Counted from the first letter of the stretch, positions 1 to 6,111 are shown. The stretch: DNA of 7,264 bases from DATBGO01 sp050011895 (GCA_050011895.1 JBEKIF010000134.1:1-7264); one strand, 5' to 3'. Program-made: numbers and translations. Notes: generated from the letters alone by a model not told the origin.

Positions 1-34
1 ACTCTGACCGCCGTCGGCATCGAGGGCGCGATGA

Positions 35-274
35 CCAGCGCACCCGAGGCCGCGGACCGAAAGGGAACCTCTGGCGATCTGCCCCACCTACGTCGCACCC
101 CTCAGGGAGTGGCCGGGCCAGCGCGGTGGCAGCGTGATCGACTCCATGACCAACGAGGTGATCGTGCGTGACCAGTCGATCAGGGACCTGATCCCGATCC
201 GGCCCATGTCCTACAACGGCGCCGTGCGCGCAGCGCTCCGCGAACGGCGCAAGGCCCAGAAGGCCCGCTCGTGA
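35..274 (+). pseudogene. C-terminal remnant of an SDR-like NAD(P)-binding protein
   Basis: The frame that stops at 272-274 is open only from 35, because in-frame TGA codons lie at 5-7 and 32-34. The last third reads like the end of actinobacterial NAD(P)H-binding SDR-type proteins: DSMTNEVIVRD (140-172), then an IRDLIPIRPMSY-type stretch and a basic tail ending KAQKARS. In full-length relatives this segment follows a Rossmann domain of roughly 250 residues; none is visible here, and the residues coded by 35-130 do not resemble the usual preceding helices. The gene was therefore probably interrupted by a frameshift or deletion near 1-130, with the rest, if any, left of the window. Its stop overlaps the GTG of the next gene (GTGA), so the two were probably translationally coupled. 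Family recognised from memory of the C-terminal pattern; the decay is inferred. Confidence 0.5.
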
Positions 275-939
275 CGGCGCGATACGCCGCCGGGCTCAGG
301 GCCGCGTGGCTCGGGGCGGCCGGGCTCGGGGCGGCGGCGCTGCTCCGGTCCTCGTTCGCTGCCAAGGCAGGCTCCGCGCGCTTCTACCTGCTGACTACCA
401 GTCTGGCCGGCACCTGGACGGGCGGCGCGCTCGGCGCGGGCCCCATCCCGTGGCGCGGCGACGGCTGGCGCACCCGCCCCGGAAGCGCGGCACGGGCCCT
501 GATCGTCGTCCCCGTCGTCACCGGGGCCGCCACCTTCGCCGTGTTCTACGGCGCCGCACGGGTCGCCCGCCGCCACCGCACCCTGCGCCATGCCATCGCC
601 AGCGTGCTGCGCTACGCCGAAGCCGGGTCAACCCCGCTGGTCGTGCTCATCGCGTCGGGCAGCGGGGTAGCGGAAGAACTGTTCTTCCGCGGCGCCTTGT
701 GGTCCGGGTCGCGCCCGCTCCGGACCACCACGCTCGCCTACGCCGCATTGACCGCCGCTACCGGCAACCCGGCGCTGGTCCTGGCCGGCCTGATCACCAG
801 CGTGATCTTCGGCTGGCAGCGGGACGCCACCGGCGGGGTGCTCGCCCCGGCCGTCACCCACGTCACCTGGTCCGTGCTCATGCTGCGCTACCTCCCGCCG
901 CTGTTCCGCGACCCGGACCGGCCGCCGGACCTCGACTGA
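271..939 (+). CDS. CPBP family intramembrane metalloprotease
   Basis: A 222-residue membrane protein starting at GTG 271, which overlaps the preceding stop by four bases (GTGA); this supports both the start and coupling to the SDR-like gene. Hydrophobic segments lie at about 9-28, 75-95, 121-133, 153-180 and 188-205. The CPBP (Abi/CAAX protease) signature EExxxR is present as E135-E136-L-F-F-R140, and the last conserved block is TGGVLAPAVTHVTWS with H197. These residues normally bind the catalytic metal within the membrane and act on prenylated or membrane peptides; the substrate here is unknown. Odd: the middle FxxxH motif is not evident, and N166 lies in the corresponding stretch (TAATGNPALVLAG). 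I recall similar wording in other actinobacterial members, so this may be a subfamily trait. No Sec signal is needed. Family assignment is firm; activity is unproven. Confidence 0.85.
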   Translation: MTARYAAGLRAAWLGAAGLGAAALLRSSFAAKAGSARFYLLTTSLAGTWTGGALGAGPIPWRGDGWRTRPGSAARALIVVPVVTGAATFAVFYGAARVARRHRTLRHAIASVLRYAEAGSTPLVVLIASGSGVAEELFFRGALWSGSRPLRTTTLAYAALTAATGNPALVLAGLITSVIFGWQRDATGGVLAPAVTHVTWSVLMLRYLPPLFRDPDRPPDLD

Positions 940-1008
940 AGTTTCGTGACGACACCAGATCTACCAACTATGCGTGCCGGAAGCCGATGACCGGGGAAGC
1001 TGCTGTGG

Positions 1009-1023
1009 CCGCCATATCGGCGG
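1009..1023 (+). terminator. Weak hairpin downstream of the CPBP gene
   Basis: A perfect 5-bp stem CCGCC/GGCGG with loop ATATC, about 70 bases after the CPBP stop. Two G-T pairs could extend it. There is no T-tract, so it is at best a weak actinomycete-type terminator. Confidence 0.2.
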
Positions 1024-1067
1024 TTATCTGAAGCCCATCTGCCAGAAGCCCGGTGGGAGCACGGGTC

Positions 1068-1195
1068 CTGCGTCGTTGACATGTAGCTGAACGGCGTTCA
1101 CGCTGGGCAGCTAAATTCGAAAAACAGCATCGACAAGGGGATTTGCATGAGGTCTGCGTCGGCGACATTGTTCAGGTAACGTGTTCACGACGCAG
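1068..1195. repeat. Three copies of a CTGCGTCG-NNN-ACA motif
   Basis: Copies are 1068-1081 (ctgcgtcgttgaca, plus), 1154-1167 (ctgcgtcggcgaca, plus) and 1182-1195 (ctgcgtcgtgaaca, minus). All three share CTGCGTCG and the terminal ACA, 11 of 14 positions. Copies 2 and 3 face each other across a 14-base gap. Such an arrangement can be a regulator-binding cluster, but no adjacent gene start is apparent. The repeat is seen directly; the role is unknown. Confidence 0.5.
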
Positions 1196-1327
1196 CAAAA
1201 AGCCCACAAAATGCCTGCGCTAGCTACTTCGTAGACAGCCCGGCCCGGCTAGAGATAACGGCGGCTACGTGGGCGCCCGGAGGGTGCCGCATACCTCGGT
1301 ACTGGACGTGTGATGAGCGGTCAAACT

Positions 1328-1339
1328 GTATAAATATAC
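1328..1339. repeat. AT-rich inverted repeat GTATA-AA-TATAC
   Basis: Five-base arms around a two-base centre, unusual in such GC-rich DNA. It could be an operator half, a promoter -10-like element or chance. No gene starts just downstream on either strand. Confidence 0.3.
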
Positions 1340-1470
1340 GTAGCTGTCCGGCACGGGCACTGTCCGCACATGCCGCCGACCATGACCAACGGCTTCGGGC
1401 TTTGCTGCGGACCGCGGGCACGTCGGCGATGCTAGGTGGAGCTTCAGTGGTGGCCGGCTGGGGATCGGGA

Positions 1471-1482
1471 CGTCAGCTGACG
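1471..1482. repeat. Perfect 12-bp palindrome CGTCAGCTGACG
   Basis: The sequence equals its own reverse complement over 12 bases. It lies about 130 bases beyond the 3' end of the methyltransferase gene, so a role in that gene's initiation is unlikely. Possible dimeric protein-binding site; function not known. Confidence 0.3.
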
Positions 1483-1560
1483 CCGATCATCATCCAAGTC
1501 AGGATCTGAAGCAGGCGAAGGCTGGTCAGCTTGCCCAGCAGCCGTACTTCCGGCTTCTGA

Positions 1561-1578
1561 GCAACAGGTGGTTGTTGC
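1561..1578 (-). terminator. Hairpin after the methyltransferase gene
   Basis: A 6-bp stem GCAACA/TGTTGC with a 6-base loop, 31 bases beyond the methyltransferase stop on the minus strand. No T-tract follows, as is common for actinomycete terminators. Position is good, stem is modest. Confidence 0.35.
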
Positions 1579-1608
1579 CGGGGATACGGCGATGTGCCTC
1601 GTGGCGCA

Positions 1609-2454
1609 TCAGTTCTTGCGGCCTACGCCGCCCCACAGTCCGGCCGGGCTTCTGGCCTCGTGCTCCGATGCGGGCCGCCATTGCTGAACTCGCACCAGCC
1701 CCGGCTCGACCAGTTCCAGGCCGTCGAAGAAACGCGTGACCTGAGCCCGGTCGCGCATGGTCACCTTTTCCGCCATCGTCTGGTTCAGCCGCTCGGCCAG
1801 CTTGCCCTGCGCCTCGGCCTCGATGTCCGAAGCCGGGTGGGACAGTGCCAGGTGGCTGCCCGAGGGCAGGGCGCCGAGCAGCGTCGCCACGATGGCGTAG
1901 GGGTTCTCGGCATTGTCCACATGCTGCAGGATCGCCATGAGCATGACGGCCACCGGGCGGGAGAAGTCCAGCATCTCGGCCGCGGCGGTCAGCACCCGCC
2001 CGGTGTCGCGCAAGTCGGCGTCCAGGTAGCTGGTGACCCCGTGCGGGCCGCTGGTCAGCAGCGCGCGGGCGTGGCTGAGCACGACCGGGTCGTTGTCCAC
2101 GTACACCACCCGGCTTTCGGGTGCCACGGACTGGGCGACCTCGTGGGTGTTGTTCGAGGCCGGGATGCCCGTGCCGATGTCCAGGAACTGCCTGATGCCC
2201 GCCTCGCCGGCTAGGTAGCGCACCGCGCGGGCGAGGAAGGCCCGGTTGGCGCGAACCGAGAAGACGATGTCCGGGTAGGCGGCGATCGCCTGCTCGGCGG
2301 CCGCCCGGTCGGCGGCAAAGTTGTCCTTACCGCCGAGCCAGTAGTCATACACCCGCGCGATATGCGCCACGCTCGTGTCAAACGCGCGCTCCGCGCCGCT
2401 GACGGCAACGTCATCCGGCCCTTCGCCAGCTCCTTGCGTGCCTTCGCTGCCCAA
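1609..2454 (-). CDS. SAM-dependent methyltransferase, DUF574/Methyltransf_19 family
   Basis: A 281-residue cytoplasmic protein, full length for this actinobacterial family. The N-terminal block HIARVYDYWLGGKDNFAAD (about 31-49) is the family hallmark. A Rossmann-type SAM site follows: FLDIGTGIP (90-98) as glycine-rich motif I, then NTHEVAQ, and VYVDNDPVV (117-125) whose acidic residues should bind the SAM ribose. MLMAILQHV (171-179) matches the strand-4 region and the C-terminal LELVEPGLVRVQQWRP (246-261) the last core strands. The start is TTG at 2454, with GAAAGG eight bases upstream and no better in-frame alternative nearby. Members are abundant in actinomycetes; substrates are mostly unknown, some being linked to secondary metabolism. 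It stands alone, 390 bases from its upstream neighbour, so it is probably monocistronic. Family call is firm; the methyl acceptor is unknown. Confidence 0.92.
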   Translation of the reverse strand: MGSEGTQGAGEGPDDVAVSGAERAFDTSVAHIARVYDYWLGGKDNFAADRAAAEQAIAAYPDIVFSVRANRAFLARAVRYLAGEAGIRQFLDIGTGIPASNNTHEVAQSVAPESRVVYVDNDPVVLSHARALLTSGPHGVTSYLDADLRDTGRVLTAAAEMLDFSRPVAVMLMAILQHVDNAENPYAIVATLLGALPSGSHLALSHPASDIEAEAQGKLAERLNQTMAEKVTMRDRAQVTRFFDGLELVEPGLVRVQQWRPASEHEARSPAGLWGGVGRKN

Positions 2455-2846
2455 CTTGTGCGCCTTTCTCGCGGATCACCGGCAAAAAGCGGCGCGCACG
2501 GCGACCCCGCAATTTGAACACATCGTGCGCGACGAGCCTACGCCGCAGCGGGCCACCCCCGCCGTTGCCGCGCAAGCCGCCAGATCTCCCCGGGAAAGGC
2601 ATCGTTGCCACAGCGGCAGCACCAAAGGTCCGCAGGTCAAGCCATGCGAGAGCGGCCCGTCGCGCGGCCCCGCCGGTTCGCCTCGGCTCGATCCGGCTGG
2701 TCCACCACTGTCCGCTACTGGCCTCCGGGGTAATTGACGCGCCCGAGCCGCCGTTATCTGCGTGCCAGCCCGGTGGCTGACCTAGCCGTCTGTGCCGGAC
2801 CGAAAGATCGTTTATGAGTGCCATCTGCTGCCGCCCGGCAGGCCGC
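2455..2846. other. Intergenic region upstream of the methyltransferase
   Basis: No supported gene. The end adjoining 2454 must hold the methyltransferase promoter; the ribosome site GAAAGG lies just upstream of its TTG, but I cannot pick out clear -35 and -10 boxes. A 5-bp hairpin (CAGCC/GGCTG, 2766-2779) lies about 70 bases past the end of the four-helix membrane protein gene and might help terminate it. Open frames on both strands here lack motifs and ribosome sites. Confidence 0.5.
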
Positions 2847-3311
2847 CTACGCAGACGGCGAGCGCCGCCGCAACGCCAGCAGCATGCTGGCGCTCAGCAC
2901 CACCAGCGCGGCCTCGACGACCAGCGACACCGTGCCCACCCAGTAGCCCCAGTTGCCGACATCCCCGGGGTCACCCGGCACGCCCACCGTGCGCGAGGCG
3001 ACGTAAGCGACGAACGGCCCGGCGCCCAGTAGCACGCCGGCCACCCAGCGCAGCCAGGCCCGCCCGGGCCAGGCCGGCCAGGGCACCAGCAGCACCAGCG
3101 CGGTGAGCACGCCGCCCGCCTCGATCAGCCGGTATCCCCAGCCGATCCAGTCCGGTGCGGTGAAGGCGGTCACGCCGCCCTGGTCGGCCACGTGCACGGC
3201 CGCGACACCGAGCGCCAGCAGGGCGCCGACGACCCGGATCCCGGCCTCGGGCACAGCGCCCGCGCTTGCCCTGTCCACGGCCGCCCGGCCTGCCATCGTC
3301 TGCTGCGCCAT
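2847..3311 (-). CDS. Four-helix integral membrane protein, unknown function
   Basis: I chose ATG 3311 (154 residues) because GGAGGA sits six bases upstream of it; the first ATG at 3317 would directly abut that ribosome site. Predicted helices from this start: about 25-43, 58-78, 85-105 and 123-146, with a short basic tail (LRRRSPSA). Conserved-looking polar features between helices include HVADQGG (40-46), DWIGWGYRLIE (54-64, with E64 within a hydrophobic run) and SRTVGVPGDPGDVGNWGYW (106-124), probably an extracytoplasmic loop rich in Gly, Pro and Asp. I have seen similar hypothetical proteins in actinomycetes but know no assigned function. The N-terminal 20 residues are not a clear signal peptide. 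Codon use is strongly GC-rich at third positions, supporting a real gene. No operon partner is close. Confidence 0.8.
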   Translation of the reverse strand: MAQQTMAGRAAVDRASAGAVPEAGIRVVGALLALGVAAVHVADQGGVTAFTAPDWIGWGYRLIEAGGVLTALVLLVPWPAWPGRAWLRWVAGVLLGAGPFVAYVASRTVGVPGDPGDVGNWGYWVGTVSLVVEAALVVLSASMLLALRRRSPSA

Positions 3312-3737
3312 CGTCATTCCTCCGCATCCAGTGCACCGTCCGCCGGCGCTCTCTCGCCCCCTGCACGACGGGAGGAGCAGCGCCGGTTCAGGCCGGCCGC
3401 GTTACCCGGGTGTGAGCATGGTCACGTGAACCGGCCCGGGCTGGATCTCGTTTGTCATCAGTGCTGGCCCCGTCAGCTGGCGATCGCGCTGCGCGGCGGA
3501 GCGACCGGCGCGTCACGTCGCTAGGGCACCCTCCTGATGCAACAGCCTCGCGCGCGTGTCCAGCATGCAGGCCAGGCAGGCAATCCCGGCGAGCAGCTCC
3601 GCGCGCACTGAGCCGTTCGGTGCCGGACTTCGGTTTCGAGCGCGTCGGGCAATGCCGTACCCGAATGGTCGTTCTGCGCGCCCGTCGCCGACGACCGGCC
3701 GTTGCCGCGAAGCGGGGTCAGTTGTTACCGTCCGGGG
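3312..3737. other. Divergent intergenic region with possible small coding remnant
   Basis: Separates the minus-strand membrane protein from the plus-strand monooxygenase, so it should hold both promoters; only the monooxygenase one is recognisable (3702-3731). It contains the 8-bp palindrome TCACGTGA (3422-3429) and ACCCGGGT (3404-3411). On the minus strand, 3513-3608 encodes a 31-codon GTG frame (VRAELLAGIACLACMLDT and so on) that looks protein-like, but the frame upstream breaks down and no ribosome site is evident; it may be the end of a lost gene. Confidence 0.4.
3702..3731 (+). promoter_or_regulatory. Predicted promoter giving a leaderless monooxygenase mRNA
   Basis: TTGCCG (3702-3707) and TACCGT (3726-3731) are separated by 18 bases and resemble actinomycete housekeeping -35 (TTGnnn) and -10 (TAnnnT) boxes. 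The ATG at 3738 begins seven bases after the -10 box, where transcription would start. This agrees with the absence of a good ribosome site before that ATG. Inference from sequence only. Confidence 0.4.
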
Positions 3738-4298
3738 ATGCCCAGCAAACCGCGGATCCTCATCGTGGGCGCGGGGATAGGCGGCCTCGCCCTGGCGGCC
3801 GGGCTAGACCGCCGCGGGATCACCGCGACGGTCGTGGAGATCGAGAACGCCTCCCTGTCGCGCGGCCTGGCGCTCATGCTCACCAGCAACGCGGCCGTAG
3901 CGTTGCGCCGCGCCGGACTCGATCAGATCGTTGCTGAGCGCGGAGTCGTGGTAAAGGAGATAGTCCAGACCGACGCTTCGGGCAGTGTGATCGACCGCCA
4001 TGATCTGCGTCCGGCGAACGAGCGCTACGGGCCTAACCTCGGCATCACGCGCGAGGGCTTGCTATCGGCCCTGTCCGGTGCCGCGCGAGCACAGGTTCGC
4101 CACTCAACATCGATCGGCTCGGTTGACTGGTCGACGAGCACCCCGGAGGTTGTCTTCACCGACGGGACGCGCTGCCAGTTCGATCTCATAGTGGGAGCCG
4201 ACGGCATCCGCTCGGCCGTTCGCAGCCTGATCCATCCGCAGGCCCGGCCGGCTTACCGGTCGTTTTGCGCATGGCGGAGACCGAGACCTCGCCGGTGA
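3738..4298 (+). pseudogene. Truncated FAD-dependent monooxygenase (PHBH/aromatic hydroxylase type)
   Basis: The N-terminal half of a flavoprotein hydroxylase. From ATG 3738: ILIVGAGIGG (7-16) is the dinucleotide-binding GxGxxG, E34 ends the second strand and would bind the adenosine ribose, LGITREGLLSAL (101-112) carries the usual Arg, and IVGADGIRSAVR (151-162) is the DG motif contacting both FAD and NAD(P)H. Homology seems to stop after RSFCAWR (174-180); the frame ends six residues later at 186. Family members have about 370-420 residues, so the GD motif that binds FAD, the substrate-binding sheet and the C-terminus are missing. I could not find them in other frames downstream, so this looks like a deletion, not a simple frameshift. 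An upstream in-frame ATG at 3702 is less likely than 3738, given the family N-terminus and the promoter position. Probably inactive; substrate unknown. Confidence 0.75.
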
Positions 4299-4322
4299 GT
4301 GAGCGGCTAATTACGGAAATAC

Positions 4323-4481
4323 TCAAACCTCACGGGAGAAATCTTCGAGACGGTTCCCGAAGATGCGGTACCGCCGGAGCGCAACGCGCAGCTCCTCGGT
4401 CCCCGCGTCACCGCGCGGCCAGCGGTCACCCAGGGCTGCAGCCACGACGATGACCACGACGGTCAGGGTTGACATGAGCAT
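4323..4481 (-). CDS. Small putative membrane-anchored protein, 52 residues
   Basis: ATG 4481 has GAAGG six bases upstream; a second in-frame ATG lies at 4475. The product begins with a hydrophobic stretch (STLTVVVIVVAAALG) that could be a single membrane anchor, followed by a charged tail rich in Arg, Glu and Asp ending EDFSREV. Most third codon positions are G or C, as in real genes here. It lies about 145 bases downstream of the GlsB-type gene on the same strand, but a hairpin intervenes, so co-transcription is uncertain. I recognise no family. It may equally be a truncated gene, since it abuts the broken monooxygenase end. A competing plus-strand frame over the same bases has no start codon. 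Confidence 0.35.
   Translation of the reverse strand: MLMSTLTVVVIVVAAALGDRWPRGDAGTEELRVALRRYRIFGNRLEDFSREV
4341..4364 (+). terminator. 7-bp hairpin past the monooxygenase end
   Basis: ATCTTCG and CGAAGAT pair perfectly around a 10-base loop, 43 bases after the stop at 4298. There is no T-tract and it lies within the 3' part of the small minus-strand frame, so it could also be chance. Confidence 0.25.
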
Positions 4482-4599
4482 TACCTGCCTTCTCTCGAGG
4501 ACTGCCCTACCGCCCGAGCGCCTGACCCGGGACCGCGTCACGCCGGTGCGCGCATTGGGATCTGTCACAGCCGTCGCTCGCTCGCCCGCGATGAGGGTC

Positions 4600-4614
4600 G
4601 CGGCAGATTGCCGC
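4600..4614 (-). terminator. Hairpin just after the GlsB-type gene
   Basis: A perfect 6-bp stem GCGGCA/TGCCGC with a three-base loop, starting 12 bases beyond the stop of the GlsB-type gene on the minus strand. No T-tract follows. The compact GC stem and position suit an actinomycete terminator. Confidence 0.4.
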
Positions 4615-4625
4615 CTGTGGCTGTC

Positions 4626-4922
4626 TCAGCGGTGCGCGAACCAGCGGGACCGGCGGGACCGGCCAGATTGTCCGGTGACCAGGTGGTAGGCGAGCAGCAG
4701 GACCGCCGCTCCGGCGATGGCGGTCAGCCACGTCGACAGGTTGAAGAACCCTTGCAGGCTGTGGATGTGAAATAGCTTCGTGGCGACCCAGCCGCCGAGC
4801 AGTGCCCCGGCGACGCCGATCAGGCAGGTGAGGATGAGGCCTTGTGATCTCCTGCCGGGGATCAGCATGTTGGCAAGCAGGCCTGCAGCCAGGCCGAGAA
4901 CGATCCACGCGATGATGCCCAT
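4626..4922 (-). CDS. GlsB/YeaQ/YmgE family stress-response membrane protein
   Basis: A 98-residue protein with three membrane helices (about 2-20, 28-48 and 62-82). The family (Pfam Transgly_assoc) is recognised by the first helix IIAWIVLGLAAGLLANMLIPG, the glycine-rich second helix with GALLGGWVATKL (39-50) and a third helix ending LLLAYHLVTGQ. The usual length is 80-90 residues; the extra C-terminus is a short basic, serine-rich tail (SGRSRRSRWFAHR). ATG 4922 is preceded by AAGGAG at seven bases, a strong ribosome site. Members are small inner-membrane proteins induced by acid, osmotic or general stress in several bacteria; the biochemical role is not settled. Here it stands alone with a hairpin after its stop. 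The CsbD-like gene 1 kb upstream on the same strand is another general-stress family, suggesting a shared stress theme. I saw no convincing alternative-sigma promoter. Confidence 0.9.
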   Translation of the reverse strand: MGIIAWIVLGLAAGLLANMLIPGRRSQGLILTCLIGVAGALLGGWVATKLFHIHSLQGFFNLSTWLTAIAGAAVLLLAYHLVTGQSGRSRRSRWFAHR

Positions 4923-4935
4923 AACCGACTCCTTC
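4915..4935 (-). promoter_or_regulatory. Ribosome binding site of the GlsB-type gene
   Basis: On the minus strand AAGGAG precedes ATG 4922 by seven bases (AAGGAGtcggttATG). It fixes the start of this gene. Confidence 0.6.
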
Positions 4936-5347
4936 AGTCAGCGACAAGGTGGCGTACGCGGTAGTCAGTCATGCTGGGTAGATCGCGATGGGAGAGGAAC
5001 TCTCCCGGGGTTCTCACCGTCCTGTGGCCGAGGCGTCTTGCCTGCACCGTTCCGAGCACAAAAAAAGTCCGAGCCAAGGCGTACAACGCGATCCTTGCGC
5101 GATTGCAACTGCCTGGGTCCGGAGCTTGCCTTTATACTACATTCCTCCGGCTTTCCATGTATAGGGCAATCCGCAGCCAATAACGGGACAATGATGATGA
5201 CATAACCTTGCGCCGGACGGCCCATCTTTCCCGTGCAGCCCTTCCAGCACGGCCAGGATGCGCCGTCAGGCAAGGATCCTCTCCTGCTGCCCACCGCAGC
5301 CGTCAGTGCCGCTCCGCGATGTGCACTCCCTGAAGCCGCTGCCACGT
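4923..5347. other. 425-bp region without a supported gene
   Basis: Holds the upstream region of the GlsB-type gene. A seven-A run at 5060-5066 and an AT-rich patch around 5128-5165 (with TATACT at 5133-5138) stand out. A minus-strand frame spans much of it but has no family motif, no ribosome site and poor codon bias. I see no RNA gene. Confidence 0.5.
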
Positions 5348-5715
5348 TCAAAGATCATTTGTCTGGATCGCGGCGGCCTGGGCGAGTTGCCGGCGCGCGT
5401 GGGTGATCTTGCTGGCGGCGGCGTTCTTGACTCCGTCGGCGGCAATGCGCCGCGGGCAAGCCTGCTGCCTCGGAATCGAGCTCGGCGGTGAAGAGCTGCA
5501 CGAGGCGCCCGCCCAGATGGCCGGCCCACGGCGAATTTGCCTGACGCGCAGCCGTTCCGCCCGACGACTTTCCCCGCGCCGGGCGCCTCGGCGGCGGGCC
5601 GGCCAGAGCTGCAAGGCGATGTTCTCCACGCCTCGGTGATCCTCGATGGGTCGGTTGAGCCGCCCGCCTGCGCATTATGGGAAATGAACGCGAACACGGT
5701 AGTCCCGATCTTCAT
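5348..5715 (-). pseudogene. Possible decayed gene, reading split over frames
   Basis: Three overlapping minus-strand frames each look protein-like for only part of their length. From 5715 a frame gives MKIGTTVFAFISHNAQAGG and a DPSRITEA stretch. At about 5629 another continues with VENIALQLWPA. Near 5510 a further frame reads GGRLVQLFTAELDSEAAGL, and from about 5450 to the stop at 5348 the second frame reads IAADGVKNAAASKITHARR and QLAQAAAIQTNDL. Read together they could be one protein of about 120 residues with two or three frameshifts, helical at its C-terminus. I do not recognise the family. It lies between two stress-type genes on the same strand. The stitching is inference and could be chance in GC-rich DNA. 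Confidence 0.25.
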
Positions 5716-5938
5716 AAGCGAAATCCGGCGTCACGAGTACAGATCAGCTGCGCTCGGTAGCGATGGCACCTGTTCAAGCGCCGCCCGCTGCCGTTCGAGG
5801 TCAAGGGCGCGCTGATGAACGCTGAACTCTTTCGTGCGCGGCAGTCCCAGCCTTATGATGCACCTCGGTGAAGGTCGGGGCTGGTGGGCAGACCACAACG
5901 GCTTGCAGCAGCAGGTACGGGACGGAGCGTGCGGATCG
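5716..5938. other. Region downstream of the CsbD-like gene
   Basis: No supported gene. After its frameshift the CsbD frame runs on through here to 5731, and its last part (VHQRALDLERQRAALEQV and so on) looks mildly protein-like, perhaps another remnant. No clear terminator hairpin was found after 5939. Confidence 0.35.
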
Positions 5939-6111
5939 TCAGTGCCTGAAGGCGTCCTTGACTTTCGTACCGGCCTGTTTGGTGTTCCCTTCGCCTGGTC
6001 ACTGCGGCCTTCGGCGCGCAGGCGCCGGTTTCCGGTGAGCCGGCCGACGCGCTTCTTGGCGCCGCCCTTGACCGCTTCGGCCTTGTGCGCGAGCTTTTTG
6101 GCGATGCTCAT
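5939..6111 (-). pseudogene. CsbD family protein, one-base frameshift
   Basis: From ATG 6111, preceded by GGAGGT nine bases upstream, the reading is MSIAKKLAHKAEAVKGGAKK, then RVGRLTGNRRLRAEGRSDQA-KG (21-42), a clear actinobacterial CsbD-like protein: short, basic, alanine-rich and helical. At about 5986-5987 the frame slips. The original frame runs on to 5731 with unrelated residues, but the neighbouring frame continues at once with NTKQAGTKVKDAFRH and TGA at 5939-5941, the expected family C-terminus. One missing base in a GGG run explains this, and its restoration gives 57 residues, the usual size. CsbD proteins are small cytoplasmic stress proteins, induced by the general stress sigma factor in Bacillus; their molecular role is unclear. 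Either a true mutation or a sequencing error at the G run is possible; a product of the original frame would be an aberrant 126 residues. Confidence 0.85.

Larger units (their letters stand above)
940..1608. other. Gene-poor 669-bp intergenic stretch
   Basis: No frame shows convincing coding here: the short frames lack ribosome sites, family motifs and the third-position GC bias of the neighbours. Base composition is visibly lower in GC around 1085-1225 and 1310-1345. It contains three copies of a 14-bp motif (1068-1195), an AT-rich inverted repeat (1328-1339), a 12-bp palindrome (1471-1482) and a hairpin near the methyltransferase 3' end (1561-1578). It lies between the converging CPBP and methyltransferase genes, so no promoter for either is expected here. 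Confidence 0.6.

Noticed and set aside
306..1031. Plus-strand open frame overlapping the CPBP gene
   Set aside because: Arg/Pro-rich shadow frame; the 271 frame has the protease motifs and a coupled start.
1594..2214. Long plus-strand open frame opposite the methyltransferase
   Set aside because: Shadow of the GC-biased minus-strand gene, which has clear family motifs.
2792..3106. Plus-strand frame beginning PDRKIVYECHLLPPG
   Set aside because: The first residues look plausible but the rest is an Arg/Pro/Ala shadow of the membrane protein, without a ribosome site.
4323..4460. Plus-strand reading GEIFETVPEDAVPPERNAQL as the missing half of the monooxygenase
   Set aside because: It has no resemblance to the GD-motif region and no start, and the minus-strand frame explains the composition.
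4507..4947. Longer minus-strand frame over the GlsB-type gene
   Set aside because: Shadow frame without motifs; the 98-residue frame has the strong ribosome site and three helices.
5060..5066. Seven-A run as a minus-strand terminator T-tract
   Set aside because: Only a 5-bp stem with a long loop lies nearby, nine bases off, and no gene ends there.
5133..5138. TATACT as a -10 box
   Set aside because: No acceptable -35 box at 16-19 bases and no gene downstream on the plus strand.
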